Shown: piece by piece, positions 22,996 through 34,791 of the stretch | Numbering within the stretch: the stretch's first letter is position 1 | How the letters are laid out: each line of letters starts with the position of its first letter | Assembly (NCBI GenBank): GCA_026545765.1 | Contig: CM048842.1 | Location: 25,272,667-25,336,666, forward strand | Direction of reading: 5' to 3' | DNA: 64,000 nt | Source of the DNA: Plantago major | Taxonomy: Eukaryota; Streptophyta; Magnoliopsida; Lamiales; Plantaginaceae | Position numbers and translations under genes: made by a program | Notes under the pieces: generated by a model | What the model saw: only the letters and a program-made list of their open reading frames with translations | Told to the model about the DNA's origin: nothing | The model's database searches: none

Positions 22996-24825
22996 TGTTG
23001 GAAAATTTGGTCAGATTATACTCTAAGTATACGCAGCGGAAATTTCAAAATTTTATAGACCAACATGATAACAGTAATTTAACGTGTTTGTGCATAAATA
23101 ACAGAGAGCTTACTCTGATAGCAATTTTGAGTCCTGACTAGCAGCTTCCAATTCAGCCTCAGCAAATTCTAACAGCTCGTCAATTTGCTCCTCTGTATAT
23201 TGAAGCCCTTTGAGATCCTCTAGCTCCTCTCCAAGCAAATTCCAATTCTCGTGCAAATCCAGGTTGCCGGTTGTCACCTCTAACCTTGGTATCCATAGGA
23301 GTTCCTCTATCAATAAGAATGCTAGGAGATTCTTTTTTTACGGATGTAGAGAATATTTAATAAAGTGTTTCAAGACAAAATCTTATTTTGTCTTCTTCTG
23401 CTTTGTCTATGTACTGTATGTCTAAAAAAATGAATTGTTGTGTCCTACACATCAAACAAAACCATACTAATAGACAAAACAAAACCAAAAAAAACGTGAA
23501 GGAAGAAGAGAAACTAAAGAAAAACCAACTGGCAGAGAGAAGGGAGAAACAGAAACGGGGACGTACTGTCCCCACGTTATCACCTTCATGGCGCGTGTCA
23601 TACACGCCAAGAATGCATTCTCGGTAGCGTGCATTACACGTGCCGGTTTTTCAGCCTTGCCCAACTTTCTCCTTCTTCCCTTTTTAACACTTTTGGTCCA
23701 TTTTCTATTTTAAGCCCAGCTTAGACATTGGACTCCAATTCTAAATTAGTCCAAGTGTAACACTTCATTTTAATTGTTCAAAGCTAATTTGGTTCAATAA
23801 AATTATTCTCATAATATTTATTATAAATAAATAATATTAACATCCCCGGTTTGGTAGAGTACTCTCCATACAGTGTGACCCATAGGGCCTTATATATTAA
23901 TCACTAATCCAATTAGGTTCACGGTGAAACTCATAGACAATTTACCGGACAATATTAACATATAAGGATGTTTGTAAGGATATACAAACCACATGTAATG
24001 TAAGGGTCTAATGATGGTAAGGTCCTTTCATTCACGAATACTCGAATAAGTCTAGAACTTGATATTATGTCTGTTCCACTAACTTATTCATTTCTTTCTC
24101 AATCTTGTTAGTTGATCCTCGATCATATTCAAACACCATTTGAATATATCGTAATGCATTGGACACTGACTAACGATCAACCTAACTATGAGATGTAAAG
24201 TATTCTCTCCAATGTCTATTGCGAGGAATGAATCCTATCTTGGCTCAACTACTACTCCCATATGCTACGTGATGTGCCCAACGCATGTCGTATATACCCC
24301 ATTTGGAGTGCAAGCATTGGTCATGGTCAAGGCACATCACTTCACACATGTAGTCAGTATTGATCTCAAGTCAAATGACTAATGCATCACCTTACACACC
24401 GATACTTCCATAGACATATAAATAGAATTAACCAAATGGTTTCTCGGTGGGTCTACCAACACCCTCCAAGGTGTCTATGTATCCATCATGAATGACCAAG
24501 TCATTCGTAGTCATGAGAGCTACTACATTCTCCATGAGTATGATGCAGATCACATGCCAATCTTTAACGTGCGTCATTGATATCCCAAATCTCAATGACT
24601 CTCGATTGGGGCTATTTTAAGACTTACGTTCTATCATCCAAGTTCTCACATACTTGGTGATAATGTGCAGTCCATGTGAACATCTTATCGAATTATTCAA
24701 ACAACCAAATAATAACTCAAGAGATGCAATGCCAAATAACAATATTATAAACGATAATAAACTGAATGTGATCAAAGTACATATCATCCTCATAAATAGT
24801 TGTCTCTAGGACATACATACTTTCA
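22996..24825 (-). repeat. 3' LTR of copia C
   Basis: 1830 bp, TGAAAGTATG at 24825 to TTCCAACA at 22996 on the minus strand. It matches the LTR at 30859-32649 with point changes and small indels. Confidence 0.93.
23110..23313 (-). CDS. Small acidic reading frame inside the 3' LTR of copia C
   Basis: About 67 codons, rich in Glu, Asp and Leu (for example EELEDLKGLQYTEEQIDELL). It lies near the 3' end of the LTR in the element's direction, where the transcript leader would start. The same frame is open in the other LTR (30973-31176) with conservative changes. No known domain is recognised. It may be a leader peptide or chance; both copies being open is the only support. Confidence 0.35.
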   Translation of the reverse strand: MIEELLWIPRLEVTTGNLDLHENWNLLGEELEDLKGLQYTEEQIDELLEFAEAELEAASQDSKLLSE

Positions 24826-24840
24826 ATCTCCCACTTGGCC
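24826..24840 (-). other. Polypurine tract of copia C
   Basis: The minus strand reads GGCCAAGTGGGAGAT directly before the 3' LTR. The AAGTGGGAGA form is standard for this copia type. Confidence 0.85.
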
Positions 24841-24841
24841 T

Positions 24842-27800
24842 AGAGCCAACGACCCATATGTCTAACACCTATGTATTCGTAATGTCTAACATGTTTCACC
24901 GAGCTCAATGCTTTGGTGAAAGGGTCAGCCACATTATCCTCAGTGGGGCCACGCTCTATAGATACTTCTCCTCTAGCTACCAATTCTCTAATGACAGGTA
25001 CTTCCTAGGTACATGCTTGTTCCTGTTGGTAGATCTTGGTTCCTTTGCCTGTGCAACAGCCCTAGTGTTGTCACAGTAGACTTTTATCGGTCCAACATTA
25101 GGTACTACTCCTAGTTCCTTGAGGAACTCAGACATCCAGACAGCCTCCTTTGCGGCTTCTCATGCAGCAATGTACTCGGACTCGGTCGCAGAATCAGCAA
25201 TAGTTGCCTGCTTGCAACTTTTCCAGCTGACACCTCCACCATTGAGTACAAACACATACCCAGTTTGTGATTTGTAATCATCCGGATCAGATTGGAAACC
25301 GGCATCGACATACCCAGATGCCATCAGCTCCGGCCGCCCACCATACACCAAAACGTGATCCTTAGTTCGTCTAAGATACTTAAGGATCGTCTTAACAGCA
25401 GTCCAGTGTTTAAAACCTGGATTCTTCTGGTGACGACAAGTGATACTAAGCGCGAAAGCCACATCTGGCCTAGTGCAATTCATGGCATACATGATAGATC
25501 CAATTGCAGATTCATATGGAATCTTCTTCATGTTCTCAATTTCTTCTTCAGTTGAAGGACTATCCTTCGCTGACAGAACTACGCCATGACTTGCAGGCAA
25601 GAATCCCTTCTTGGATTCTTCCATTCTATAACGCCTCATCATCTTGTCAATATAGGTAGACTGTGACAGCCCTAACATCTTGTTGGCCCTATCCCTATGG
25701 ATCTTGATGCCAAGTATGTAACAGGCTTCACCCAAATCCTTCATTAAGAAGGTTTTGGATAACCAATATTTCACTGACTGTAAGAGGGGGATATTGTTTC
25801 CCATGATTAGAATGTCATCGACATATATGACCATGAAAACAATTCCTTTGTGACTGCGTTTTATGTAAACGCATGGATCTTCCATACTTCTGACGAAGTC
25901 AAACGATTTGACAGCTTCATCAAAACGGATATTCCAGCTCCTAGAGGCTTGCTTTAGTCCATATATGGACCTCTGAAGCTTGCATACTGACTTGGGATTT
26001 GACTTGGATATGAAACCCTTTGGTTGTATCATATACACCTCCTCGTCTAGGTTTCCATTTAGGAAAGCGGTTTTCACATCCATTTGCCAAATCTCATAAT
26101 CATGATATGCAGCTATAGCAAGTAAAATCCGTATAGACTTGATTTTAGCAACTGGCGAAAAGGTTTCATAATAATCAATACCATGTCTTTGATTATAGCC
26201 TTTTGCCACTAACCTAGCGTTGTAGGTTTGTATCTTGCCGTCGGCATCGGTTTTCCTTTTGAAAACCCATTTGCATCCAATGGGTCTAACCCCGTATGGC
26301 AATTCAACCAATTTCCATACTTGATTCTGATACATTGAGTCTATTTCAGATTTCATGGCTTCTTGCCACCTCTTTGAGTCAGTGTTCAACATTGCCTCGG
26401 TGAAGGTCTGAGGGTCATCTAGATCAGGTGAATCTACGACATCATCCTCATGATTCTCCAAAAGTAGATTCAACCTATCCTTCGGTCCAACTGTTTCCCT
26501 TTCTGACCTACGAACTGCGACTACTTGTTCGGGTATAACCCGTCCCCTTCTCTTTCTCTGTGGCACAACTACTAGCGTTTGTTCTCGTTCTTCATTCTAA
26601 TCGTGTTGAGGTTCTTGAGTGTCAGGCTGTCCTACACTCGGAGCTATCTCAGGGGCGTTGTCCAAGACAGGCTCTTGAGATGGCGGCAAGTTGGTTTCCA
26701 CAACCGATCCTGCCGGTGATGCAAGAGGACCTTGTGATCGCGGAGCATTTTCTGCTGCGCTCCCACTGGATGTAAGATGTCCACCCAGTGACATGCTTCC
26801 AGCACACGTACGTCCTATTGCTCCCACAGAATCGTTGTCAATTCCATTTGACAACTCTTCAACCTCAATGTTATTTCGTGGTTCTCTAATTTCTTCAAGT
26901 TCTATTCTATTGCGATTTTGTTCCTTGAAGACATAGTCCTCTTCCAGAAAAGTCGCATTCCTAGAAACGATTATCTTGTGTTCATCGCAAGAATAGAAAT
27001 ACTAACCTCTGGTTTCCCTGGGATAACGAACGAAATAACACTTTTCACTTTTCGATTCCAACTTGCCAATGAGCATTTTCTTTACATATGTCGGGCAACC
27101 CCAGGTCCGCATGTGTGAAAGAGCAGGCCTGTTACCATGCCATAACTCATATGGTGTCATTTCGACTGACTTAGATGGAACACGATTCAGAATGTGAATT
27201 GAATTTTGTAATGCATATCCCCACAAGAATGTTGGAAGAGTCGAGAAGATCATCATGGACCTTACCATGTCTAACAAAGTTCGATTCCTCGTTTCTAAAA
27301 CTCCATTCATTTGTGGTGTTCCAGGAGGTGTCCATTGAGATCGAATCCCATTTTCTTTTAAGTAATCAGTAAACTCTTTGCTCAAGTATTCTCCTCCTCG
27401 ATCTGATCGTAGAGTCTTAATACTTGCTTCGAGTTGTTTTTCTACTTCATTCTTATACACCTTAAACTTCTCAAAGGCTTCAGATTTATGCTTCATAAGA
27501 TACACATGCCCAAATCTAGAGAAGTCGTCGGTAAAAGTTATGAAGTATGAAAAACCTCCCCTAGCTTGAGTTGCCAAAGGTCCACATACATCAGTATGGA
27601 CTAACTCAAGTACCTTCTCGGCTCTTACTCCCTTTCCTAGAAGGAATTTATTAGTCATCTTTCCTTGGAGACATGATTCACAGTCTCCATATGATTCAAA
27701 ATCAAATGAAGTTAAATAGTCTAACTTATTTAATTGTGCAATTCGTGTCTCATTGATGTGACCAAGTCTACAGTGCCACAAGTAGGTAGGATTATTAGCA

Positions 27801-29113
27801 TTACTTAATTTTGGCCTTTTGTTTTGCATATGAAATATATTATGTCTACAATCAAGCAAATATAAACCATTCACAAGAGGGGCAATTCCATGAGAAATTT
27901 CACTATGCAATACGTAACAATTACTATTTGCAATACGAAAGGAAAAACCCATAAGATTGTCTAACACAGGAATGGAAATAATATTTGTAATGATTGAAGG
28001 AACAAAGTAACAATTACTGAGTTTTAAAGTAAATCCCGAGGGTAAGTCTAATCTATAAGTTCCTACACGCTCAGCAGCAACTCTTGCTCCATTTCCCACG
28101 CGTAGGTCAACTTCCCCTGGTCTAACCGGTCTGCTGTCACTTAGGCCCTGCACATTATTACAAATGTGTGAGCCACATGCTGTATCTAATACCCAGCAGT
28201 TAGAATTACTTGTAGACATATTTATCTCAATGGCAAACATACCTTTGTTGGAGTCGGATGCACCATGCATCAAAGCTCCATCGGCCTTTGCCTTCTCGCA
28301 ATCCCTCTTCCAATGCCCCTTCTGCTTACAGTAGAGGCATGCATCCTTTGGTAACTTAGCCAGCTTTTGAACTCCACCCTTAGGCTTAAGAGTTTGAGGC
28401 TTCGGCCCAGCCTTAGCCTTCTTCTTCTTTTTGAACTTGTTGTTGGAACCATTCCTTTTAGCACCAGTGTTCAAAGAAGATCCCACTATGAGAACACTCT
28501 TTCCTTTACTTATGGTCTGACCATAAGTTTTCAGCATGTTTTGGAGCTCAGGTAATGTCACCTCCTTGGCATTCATGTTATAGTTCACAATGAACATGGA
28601 GTATGAATCCGGGAGTGACTGGAGAATGAAAATGGCAGACACATGGTTCTCAAATTTGATGCCGACAGTTGCCAGCTTTTCAATGATTCCAATCATTTTG
28701 GGAACATGGTCTGACACATTTCCACCTTCCTGTAGCCTGCATCGCAAGAGCTCTCTAAGCAAGTCAAACTCGAGACTCTTAGATTGAGAGTCAAAGAGGC
28801 TCTTGAGATGATCCAACATCTCATAAGGCATCATCTTTTCATGTTGCCTTTGCAGCTCCATGCTCATGGAAGCGAGCATCACAGACTGGACATTACCAGC
28901 ATCATCAACATGCTTTTGACGAGGAGCCTCATCATAGTTAGCAAGTTCAGCAGCATCAGTTGGTCTAACCGGGATAGGCGTGTCCAACACATATTCAACA
29001 TTTTCTTGTCTGAGAACCAAACGCACATTCCGGATCCAATCCAGGAAGTTTGGCTCGATCGAATGCTTCTCCAAGATGCTTTTGATGGACAAATTAGACA
29101 TTTTTCTGGACAT
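24842..29113 (-). pseudogene. gag-pol polyprotein of copia C, three in-frame stops
   Basis: One frame runs from about 29098 (MSNLSIKSILEKHSIEPNFL) through all domains: gag, zinc knuckle CLYCKQKGHWKRDC near 28320, protease WVLDTACGSHIC near 28190 (DTA where DSG is usual), GAG-pre-integrase WHCRLGHINE near 27770, integrase with HTDVCGPL, RSDRGGEY and GVLETRNRTLLD, then RT with GCKWVFKRK, QMDVKTAFLNG, YGLKQASRSWN and VIYVDDILIMG near 25820, and RNase H to TESEYIAA. Stops are at 27002-27004 (TAG, after the integrase core), 26597-26599 (TAG, in the linker) and 25160-25162 (TGA, in RNase H). Past the last stop the frame continues (EAAKEAVW) towards the polypurine tract. Confidence 0.9.
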
Positions 29114-30845
29114 AGAGAAGTAAATATAAACTGGAATTAATACTAAGTTAAAATTCTATGATCACAATCAATAACTAAATATACATGGACTTTAGTAATA
29201 TTTAGCCCGCACTATTTTCACATACTCGACGACCCCATATGAAGAGCACAGACTTATATCAAATACAGTCATAGTGGCCAAGATCCGCATTCCCACTATT
29301 ACAACCCCAACTAGGGCTGAACCGCTGTAATAGTTGAACCGGTAGGTCTCCAAACCAATTGCTCAAAGCAACTCTTGGTTGATCAAACCAAGTTTGACCG
29401 ACGTCCTTAAACTATTCCGACGCTTGGGCGACAAGACATAGCCAAGTAAGTCATAACCATCACGCGATGCTAGCCATGCATCTTTGAATGGGACTTCGCC
29501 TCGTAGAACGAAGCAAACACTAGGGTGTAAATACTCTCGAATGAAAAGGATCAATACACCACTCAATTATGATGGGTGACGTCGTTCAGACCTACTCCGA
29601 GACTTAAATTTAATTGGGAAACATTTAAATTATTCGTATGACCAAGATCCAGAATTATATATGCAACACGTAATGGGCGCCGCCTACCCAGTCATGCAAC
29701 ACGCGGACTACCAAGTAAAGAGCGCCGCCTACTCATACATGCATTAACGCGGTCCGACACATAATGGGCGCCGCCTACCCAAGAATTCAAAACGCGGACT
29801 CTATTGCTACTTTAAAGTAAAGCAATTCACGTAGACAATCAAACGTGCAATAACATAATCAAAAGTGAGTTAAAGAATGAATTGTTAAGTTTCTAAAACC
29901 TTAAGGTGTCTCTAAACAATTAATCAGCCTTCAAAAAATTAATTAATCCCCTTTTAAAATTTTCATAAACAATTTATGAGCTATTTTAAAGTTTCTAAAA
30001 CTTTGTGGCCTTTTATAATTTCCAGAATTTCAAAATAATTTTCTAAAAGTTTCTGGGGCAAATTCTAAATTTTCGAAAGTTCTGTGCTCAATTGTAATAA
30101 ACAGGAGAATTTTGTACCATGTTCAAAATTCTAGCTAGTACTGTATTCAATTGATATTAACAGAAACTTTTGTACCCAAGCATAAGAAACTGAAGTGAAA
30201 GTACTTTTCTGTAAATTGATAAATTCATCAAATTTCATTTCAAGGCCCTGGGACTTTCCAGTTTCTTACCAGCTACCCAAAACCTTTTCAAATGTTCAAT
30301 TCAGTCCCTGTAATTTTCTAAAAATTACGAATAACCCCATCATCTTCTCAAACAGAGGGCTTTGAGTTTTCAAAAACCTCAAACAAGTCCCTATATTAAA
30401 CCAATTTCTAAACATCAAATCGACTTCTGAAAACCTCCCAAAACCAAACCAAGATAAAATCTGGGTTATTATCACCAACAATGTCCGGGACACGAGTCAT
30501 AGGATTGCGGAACGAGGAGAGCTTGTGAAGCTCCTTCAACCGCCATTAATGGTGAATTCCGGAGCTTCTTGAGCTCTCTACTTCCTTAGCCACAATTCGA
30601 GTCCGATGACGCAGAGGTGGTAGAAGGAGGGACAGTGGTGGTTGACGGTGTCAGGGACAGAAGACAGTGAATAAGGGAGAGGATGAACGGAACAGTTCCG
30701 TTTATCTGTTCTGGTTCTGTTCTTCTGGGTTCTGTTCATCCGATGAACAGTAACTCAATATTTATTTTTTTTAAACTTCTGGAAATATAATTAACTTGTA
30801 AATGCATTCTTTAACTCTACGTAAATTACTGTTAAATCAAGCCTA
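29114..30845 (-). other. Leader region of copia C (primer site to gag)
   Basis: About 1.7 kb without a convincing coding frame. It holds the 45-bp repeats at 29661-29800 and a TCTGTTCTGGTTCTGTTC-type simple repeat near 30705-30750. Confidence 0.6.
29661..29800. repeat. Three imperfect GC-rich repeats in the leader of copia C
   Basis: GCGCCGCCTAC occurs near 29677, 29722 and 29767, an even 45-bp spacing, each followed by an ACGCGG block (29701, 29747, 29791). They lie between primer site and gag, where packaging or leader structure is expected. Confidence 0.65.
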
Positions 30846-30857
30846 GCTCTGGTACCA
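30846..30857 (-). other. Primer binding site of copia C
   Basis: The minus strand reads TGGTACCAGAGC, one base away from the tRNA-iMet form TGGTATCAGAGC, one base inside the LTR. Confidence 0.88.
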
Positions 30858-30858
30858 C

Positions 30859-32649
30859 TGTTGAAAAATTTAGTCAGATTATACTCTAAGTATACGCAGT
30901 GGAAATTTCAAAATTTTATAGACCAACTCGATAACAGTAATTTAACGTGTTTGTGCATAAATAACAGAGAGCTTACTCTGATAGCAATTTTGAGTCCTGA
31001 CTAGCAGCTTCCAATTCTACCTCAGCAAATTCTAACAGCTCGTCAATTTGCTCCTCTGTAAATTGAAGCGCTTTGAGATCCTCTAGCTCATCTCCAAGCA
31101 AATCCCAATCCTCGTGCAAATCCAGGTTGCCGGTTGTCACCTCTAACCTTTGTATCCACAGGAGTTCCTCTACTAATAAGAATGCTAGGAGATTCTTCTT
31201 TTACGGATGTAGAGAATATTTAATACAGTGTTTCAAGACAAAATCTTATTGTCTTCTTCTGTTTTGTCTATGTACTGTATGTCTAAAAAAAATGAATTGT
31301 TGTGTCCTAAACATCAAACAAAACCATACTAATAGACAAAACAAAACAAAAAAAAAAAGATGAAGGAAGAAGAGAAACTAAAGAAAAACCAACTGGCAGA
31401 GAGAAGGGAGAAGTGGGGACGTACTGTCCCCACGTTATCACCTTCACGCGCCAAGAATTCTCTGTAGCGTACATTGCAGCGATGAGTTACCTTGGGCCTT
31501 TTGCCCACTTTCTTCTTCCCTTTTTAACACTTTTGGTCCACTTGCTATTTTAAGCCCAACTTAGACATTGGACTCCAATTCTAAATTAGTCCAAGTGTAA
31601 CACTTCATTTTAATTGTTCAAATCTATTTTGATTCATTAAAATTATTCTCATATTATTTATTATAAATAAATAATATTAACATCCCTATTTGGTAGATTT
31701 CCACAAATTAATTCATAGGGCCTTTATATATTAATTACTAATCCAATTAACTCCAAGACAATTTACCGGACAATATTAACATATAAGGACGTTTGTAAGG
31801 ATATACAAACCACCTGTAATGTAAGGCTCTAATGATGGTAAGGTCCTTTCATTCACGAATACTCGAATAAGTCTAGAACTTGATATTATGTCTGTTTCAC
31901 TAACTTATTCATTTCTTTCTCAATCTTGTTAGTTGATCCTCGATCATATTGAAACACCATTTTGAATATATCGTAATGCATTGGCCAATGACTAACGATC
32001 AACCTAACTTTGAGATGTAAAGTATTCTCTCCAATGTCTATTGCGATGAATGAATCCTATATTGGCTCAACTACTACTCCCATGTGCTACGTGATGTGCC
32101 CAACGCATCCCGTATCTACCCCATTGGGAGTGCAAGCATTGGTCATGGTCAAGGCACATCACTTCACACATGTAGTCAGTATTGACCTCAAGTCAAAGGA
32201 CTAATACATCACTTTACACACCGATACTTCCATAGACATATAAATAGAATTAACCAAATGGTTTCTCGGTGGGTCTACCAACACCCTCCAAGGTGTCCAT
32301 GCATCCATCAGGAATGACCAAGTCATTCGTAGTCGTGAGAGCTACTACATTCTCCAAGAATATGATGCAGATCACATGCCAATCTTTAACGTGCGTCATT
32401 GATATCCCAAATCTCAATGACTCTCGATTGGGGCTATTTTAAGACTTACGTTATGTCATCCATGTTCTCACATACTTGGTGATAACGTGCAGTCCATGGG
32501 AACATCTTATCGAATTATTCAAACAACCAAATAATAACTCAATAGATGCAATGCCAAATAACAATATTATAAACGATAATAAACTGAATGTGATCAAAGT
32601 ACATGTCATCCTCAAAAAAATAGTTGTCTCTAGGACATACATACTTTCA
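30859..32649 (-). repeat. 5' LTR of copia C
   Basis: 1791 bp, minus-strand start TGAAAGTATG at 32649 and end TTTTCAACA at 30859, next to the primer site. Confidence 0.93.
30973..31176 (-). CDS. Small acidic reading frame inside the 5' LTR of copia C
   Basis: Counterpart of the frame at 23110-23313. It differs at about ten residues, mostly by like-for-like changes (such as E to D), and stays open. Confidence 0.35.
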   Translation of the reverse strand, partial: LVEELLWIQRLEVTTGNLDLHEDWDLLGDELEDLKALQFTEEQIDELLEFAEVELEAASQDSKLLSE

Positions 32650-34786
32650 ATAAATTGATGTGGTACAAAAACGGTAATCTCCTTTTGCTTAAGTGTGTGA
32701 ACTCCAAAGCTTATGTATGGTTAATAATTGCACTTAGAATCTTCGAGTAGAACTCCACCTGCAAAACGAGGTAGGGTGTTAGACCCTTTTAGCCGGTCTG
32801 CCTTAGACAAACCGGTGTTTAGATTCAACTCGCCTAGTCGGTCAGAGAGATGCCGAGTAGACTAGAGAGTAGTATATTTGTGGTAGTTGACCTACCTCAA
32901 GTGGAGTAAATGCCCTTCTATTTATAGGCGTTACTCCCGGGGACAGACCTCTGACTTGCCCGGAGGTTGGTCGGTTGAATCACCTTGTGACACGTGTTGT
33001 CGTAGTAAAGTGACGCGTTTAGATCACGCGGCCGCGTAGGACCTTAGGAGGTCGGCTCCTTCATGAGGTCGGTCACCTTCTTGCTTTCCTTCCCCTACTG
33101 AGTAATTCCTCCGTGATGAGGGAGAACGTGGTCGGGCATGTTTGGGTAGGGTCAGTCCGATGAGATTGCTTTATCAATCTTTGTTGAGACGTTAGTATTT
33201 CACAAAGTGAAGGATGTCGGCTCTATGGCTGAGAGTCGACTCCCCGGCTCCTGAAGTGAAGAGCGGGATGGGTCGCCTCCAGGTCTTCTTAAAGCGCGGA
33301 TTAGTGGGAGGGAACTTATTTTTATGTATCATAAGTCCCCGCCCCCCAAGTTTCCTAGTATCTTAGTAGAAGATAGTTGAGGAACTCTAAAGTCGAAGTC
33401 TTCTTTTTTGTTAGTCGGCATTTCTTTGATCCTCTACGTATGTTTTCCTATTTAACCGAGGCGTGGTTGGGACTCGATTTATTGGGCTCAGTTTGTGCTG
33501 GCCTAGGTCCAACCCCAAGAGTAGTTAATGTGGAGTGCCACGTTGCGTCTCTTTAGTGGTGAGACCCTCGTATAAATATCGCCATAGATAGCGACATTCC
33601 ATTCCATTCCAAACCAAACGACTTGTCGGTCCTCAGCTTTCCCTTTCTCTCATAACTATATCTAGTCGGAAAGAGTGTGGCTTTGGGACAAAAAGATCGG
33701 ATTGGTAGGTTAATACGTCGGTTTGGAGGGGTTGTGTCGTCTGAATGAATAGATGGCGTGGAGAGCTCGGTCACTTGGCTATCTGATTCCATCTTATGTT
33801 TTAGATGATACAACTGCTCCTCTTGAGACGGGGTCCATCCTGATATCGTTTGTTCATGCTTTTTGTCTTCGAAACCACACACATTCCTCCCAGGTACTGT
33901 GGGGGGCCTGGCGGTCGGACTCGTCATCTTCTATGTCGGTTTGGAGTGGTTGTGTCATCCGAACCGAAGGCTGGCGGGAAGAGCTCGGTCACTTGGCTGT
34001 TCAATTCCAGCTTTTAGTTTCAGATGATACAACTGCTCTTCTTGAGACAGGATCCATCCTGGTAATCGTCCTTCACCTAAAGCTCGGTGCTTTTGTCGGC
34101 ACCCTCGGAGTTTTCAAGGGCTTCCTTGAGGCGTGTGTGTCCTTGAGATAATTAGTTGGCGGGGTGAGCTCGGTAGATTGAGCTCACCATTTCCAGCTTG
34201 TTATCTTGGAAGATACACATGCATCAAGGGGGTGCATCCTCAAACTTAAAGTTGTTCCCTTGAAGGAGGTGTAATGTCAGCCCCAAAGACTCGCGGGGTG
34301 AGCTTGATGACCGAGCTGATCATTTCCAGTCTCTGTGCCGGTGATACACCTGCTAAAGAAGTCCTTGCCCCATTGATAATCTAGGACTCTCGGTGAAGAA
34401 GGATATGTTCAATTGCTCGGTCACTAGGCTGTCCAATTCCAGCCTGTAATCTTGAAGGACACAGGTGCTCCAAGGAGGTGCTTCGGTGGCCAACTAGATC
34501 TTTACAAGTGTTGCTTTGGAGCATGTGGATCATCGGGACGGTAGACTGGCGGGGTGAGCTCGTCAATAGAGCTGATCGATTCCAGTCTTTAGTCTCGGAA
34601 GATCCACACGCCCCCAGGAGGCACTTCTTCTTCACAAATTTGATCCACCAGTGGTTCGGACGCATGCAATTGTTGCTTTGGAGCGTGTACTGTAACGTCG
34701 AGACGGAAGACTGGAGGGGTGAGCTTGATGACCGAGCTGACCGATTCCAGTCTTTCGTCTTGGATGATACACACGCCCCCAAGATG
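32650..34786. other. Unclassified retrotransposon-like DNA, left part (split by element B)
   Basis: No coding region found. On the minus strand 32656-33331 has LTR-like features: TGATACATAAAA at 33331 directly after a purine tract (GGAAACTTGGGGGGCGGGG, 33334-33355), and a TATAAATAG box near 32920. Another plus-strand TATAAATA lies at about 33571. This would be the 3' LTR of a minus-strand gypsy-like or non-autonomous element whose internal part is cut by element B; the other end is not identified. Confidence 0.4.
33750..34786. repeat. Seven degenerate repeats of 114-208 bp, cut by element B
   Basis: A block made of a GAGCTCGGTCAC or GAGCTTGATGACC motif, then AATTCCAG, then GATACAC with a C/T-rich tail recurs, with motif starts near 33773, 33981, 34166, 34300, 34414, 34556 and 34721. 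Copies 6 and 7 are most alike. Element B is inserted directly after the last copy. Confidence 0.7.
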
Positions 34787-34791
34787 CACTT
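34787..34791. repeat. Target-site duplication, left of element B
   Basis: CACTT, identical to 49158-49162. Confidence 0.9.

Larger units (their letters stand above)
22996..32649 (-). mobile_element. Full-length Ty1/copia retrotransposon C
   Basis: A 9654-bp element on the minus strand with both LTRs (30859-32649 is the 5' LTR, 22996-24825 the 3' LTR), a primer site, a polypurine tract and one long gag-pol frame. Flanks are ATGAA (22991-22995) and ATAAA (32650-32654), a 5-bp target duplication with one mismatch. The gag-pol frame has three in-frame stops but no frameshift that I can see, so the copy is fairly young. The protein is of the type often annotated as TNT1-94-like; lineage (Tork/Angela or other) is not certain. 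A long leader of about 1.7 kb separates primer site and gag. Confidence 0.93.
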
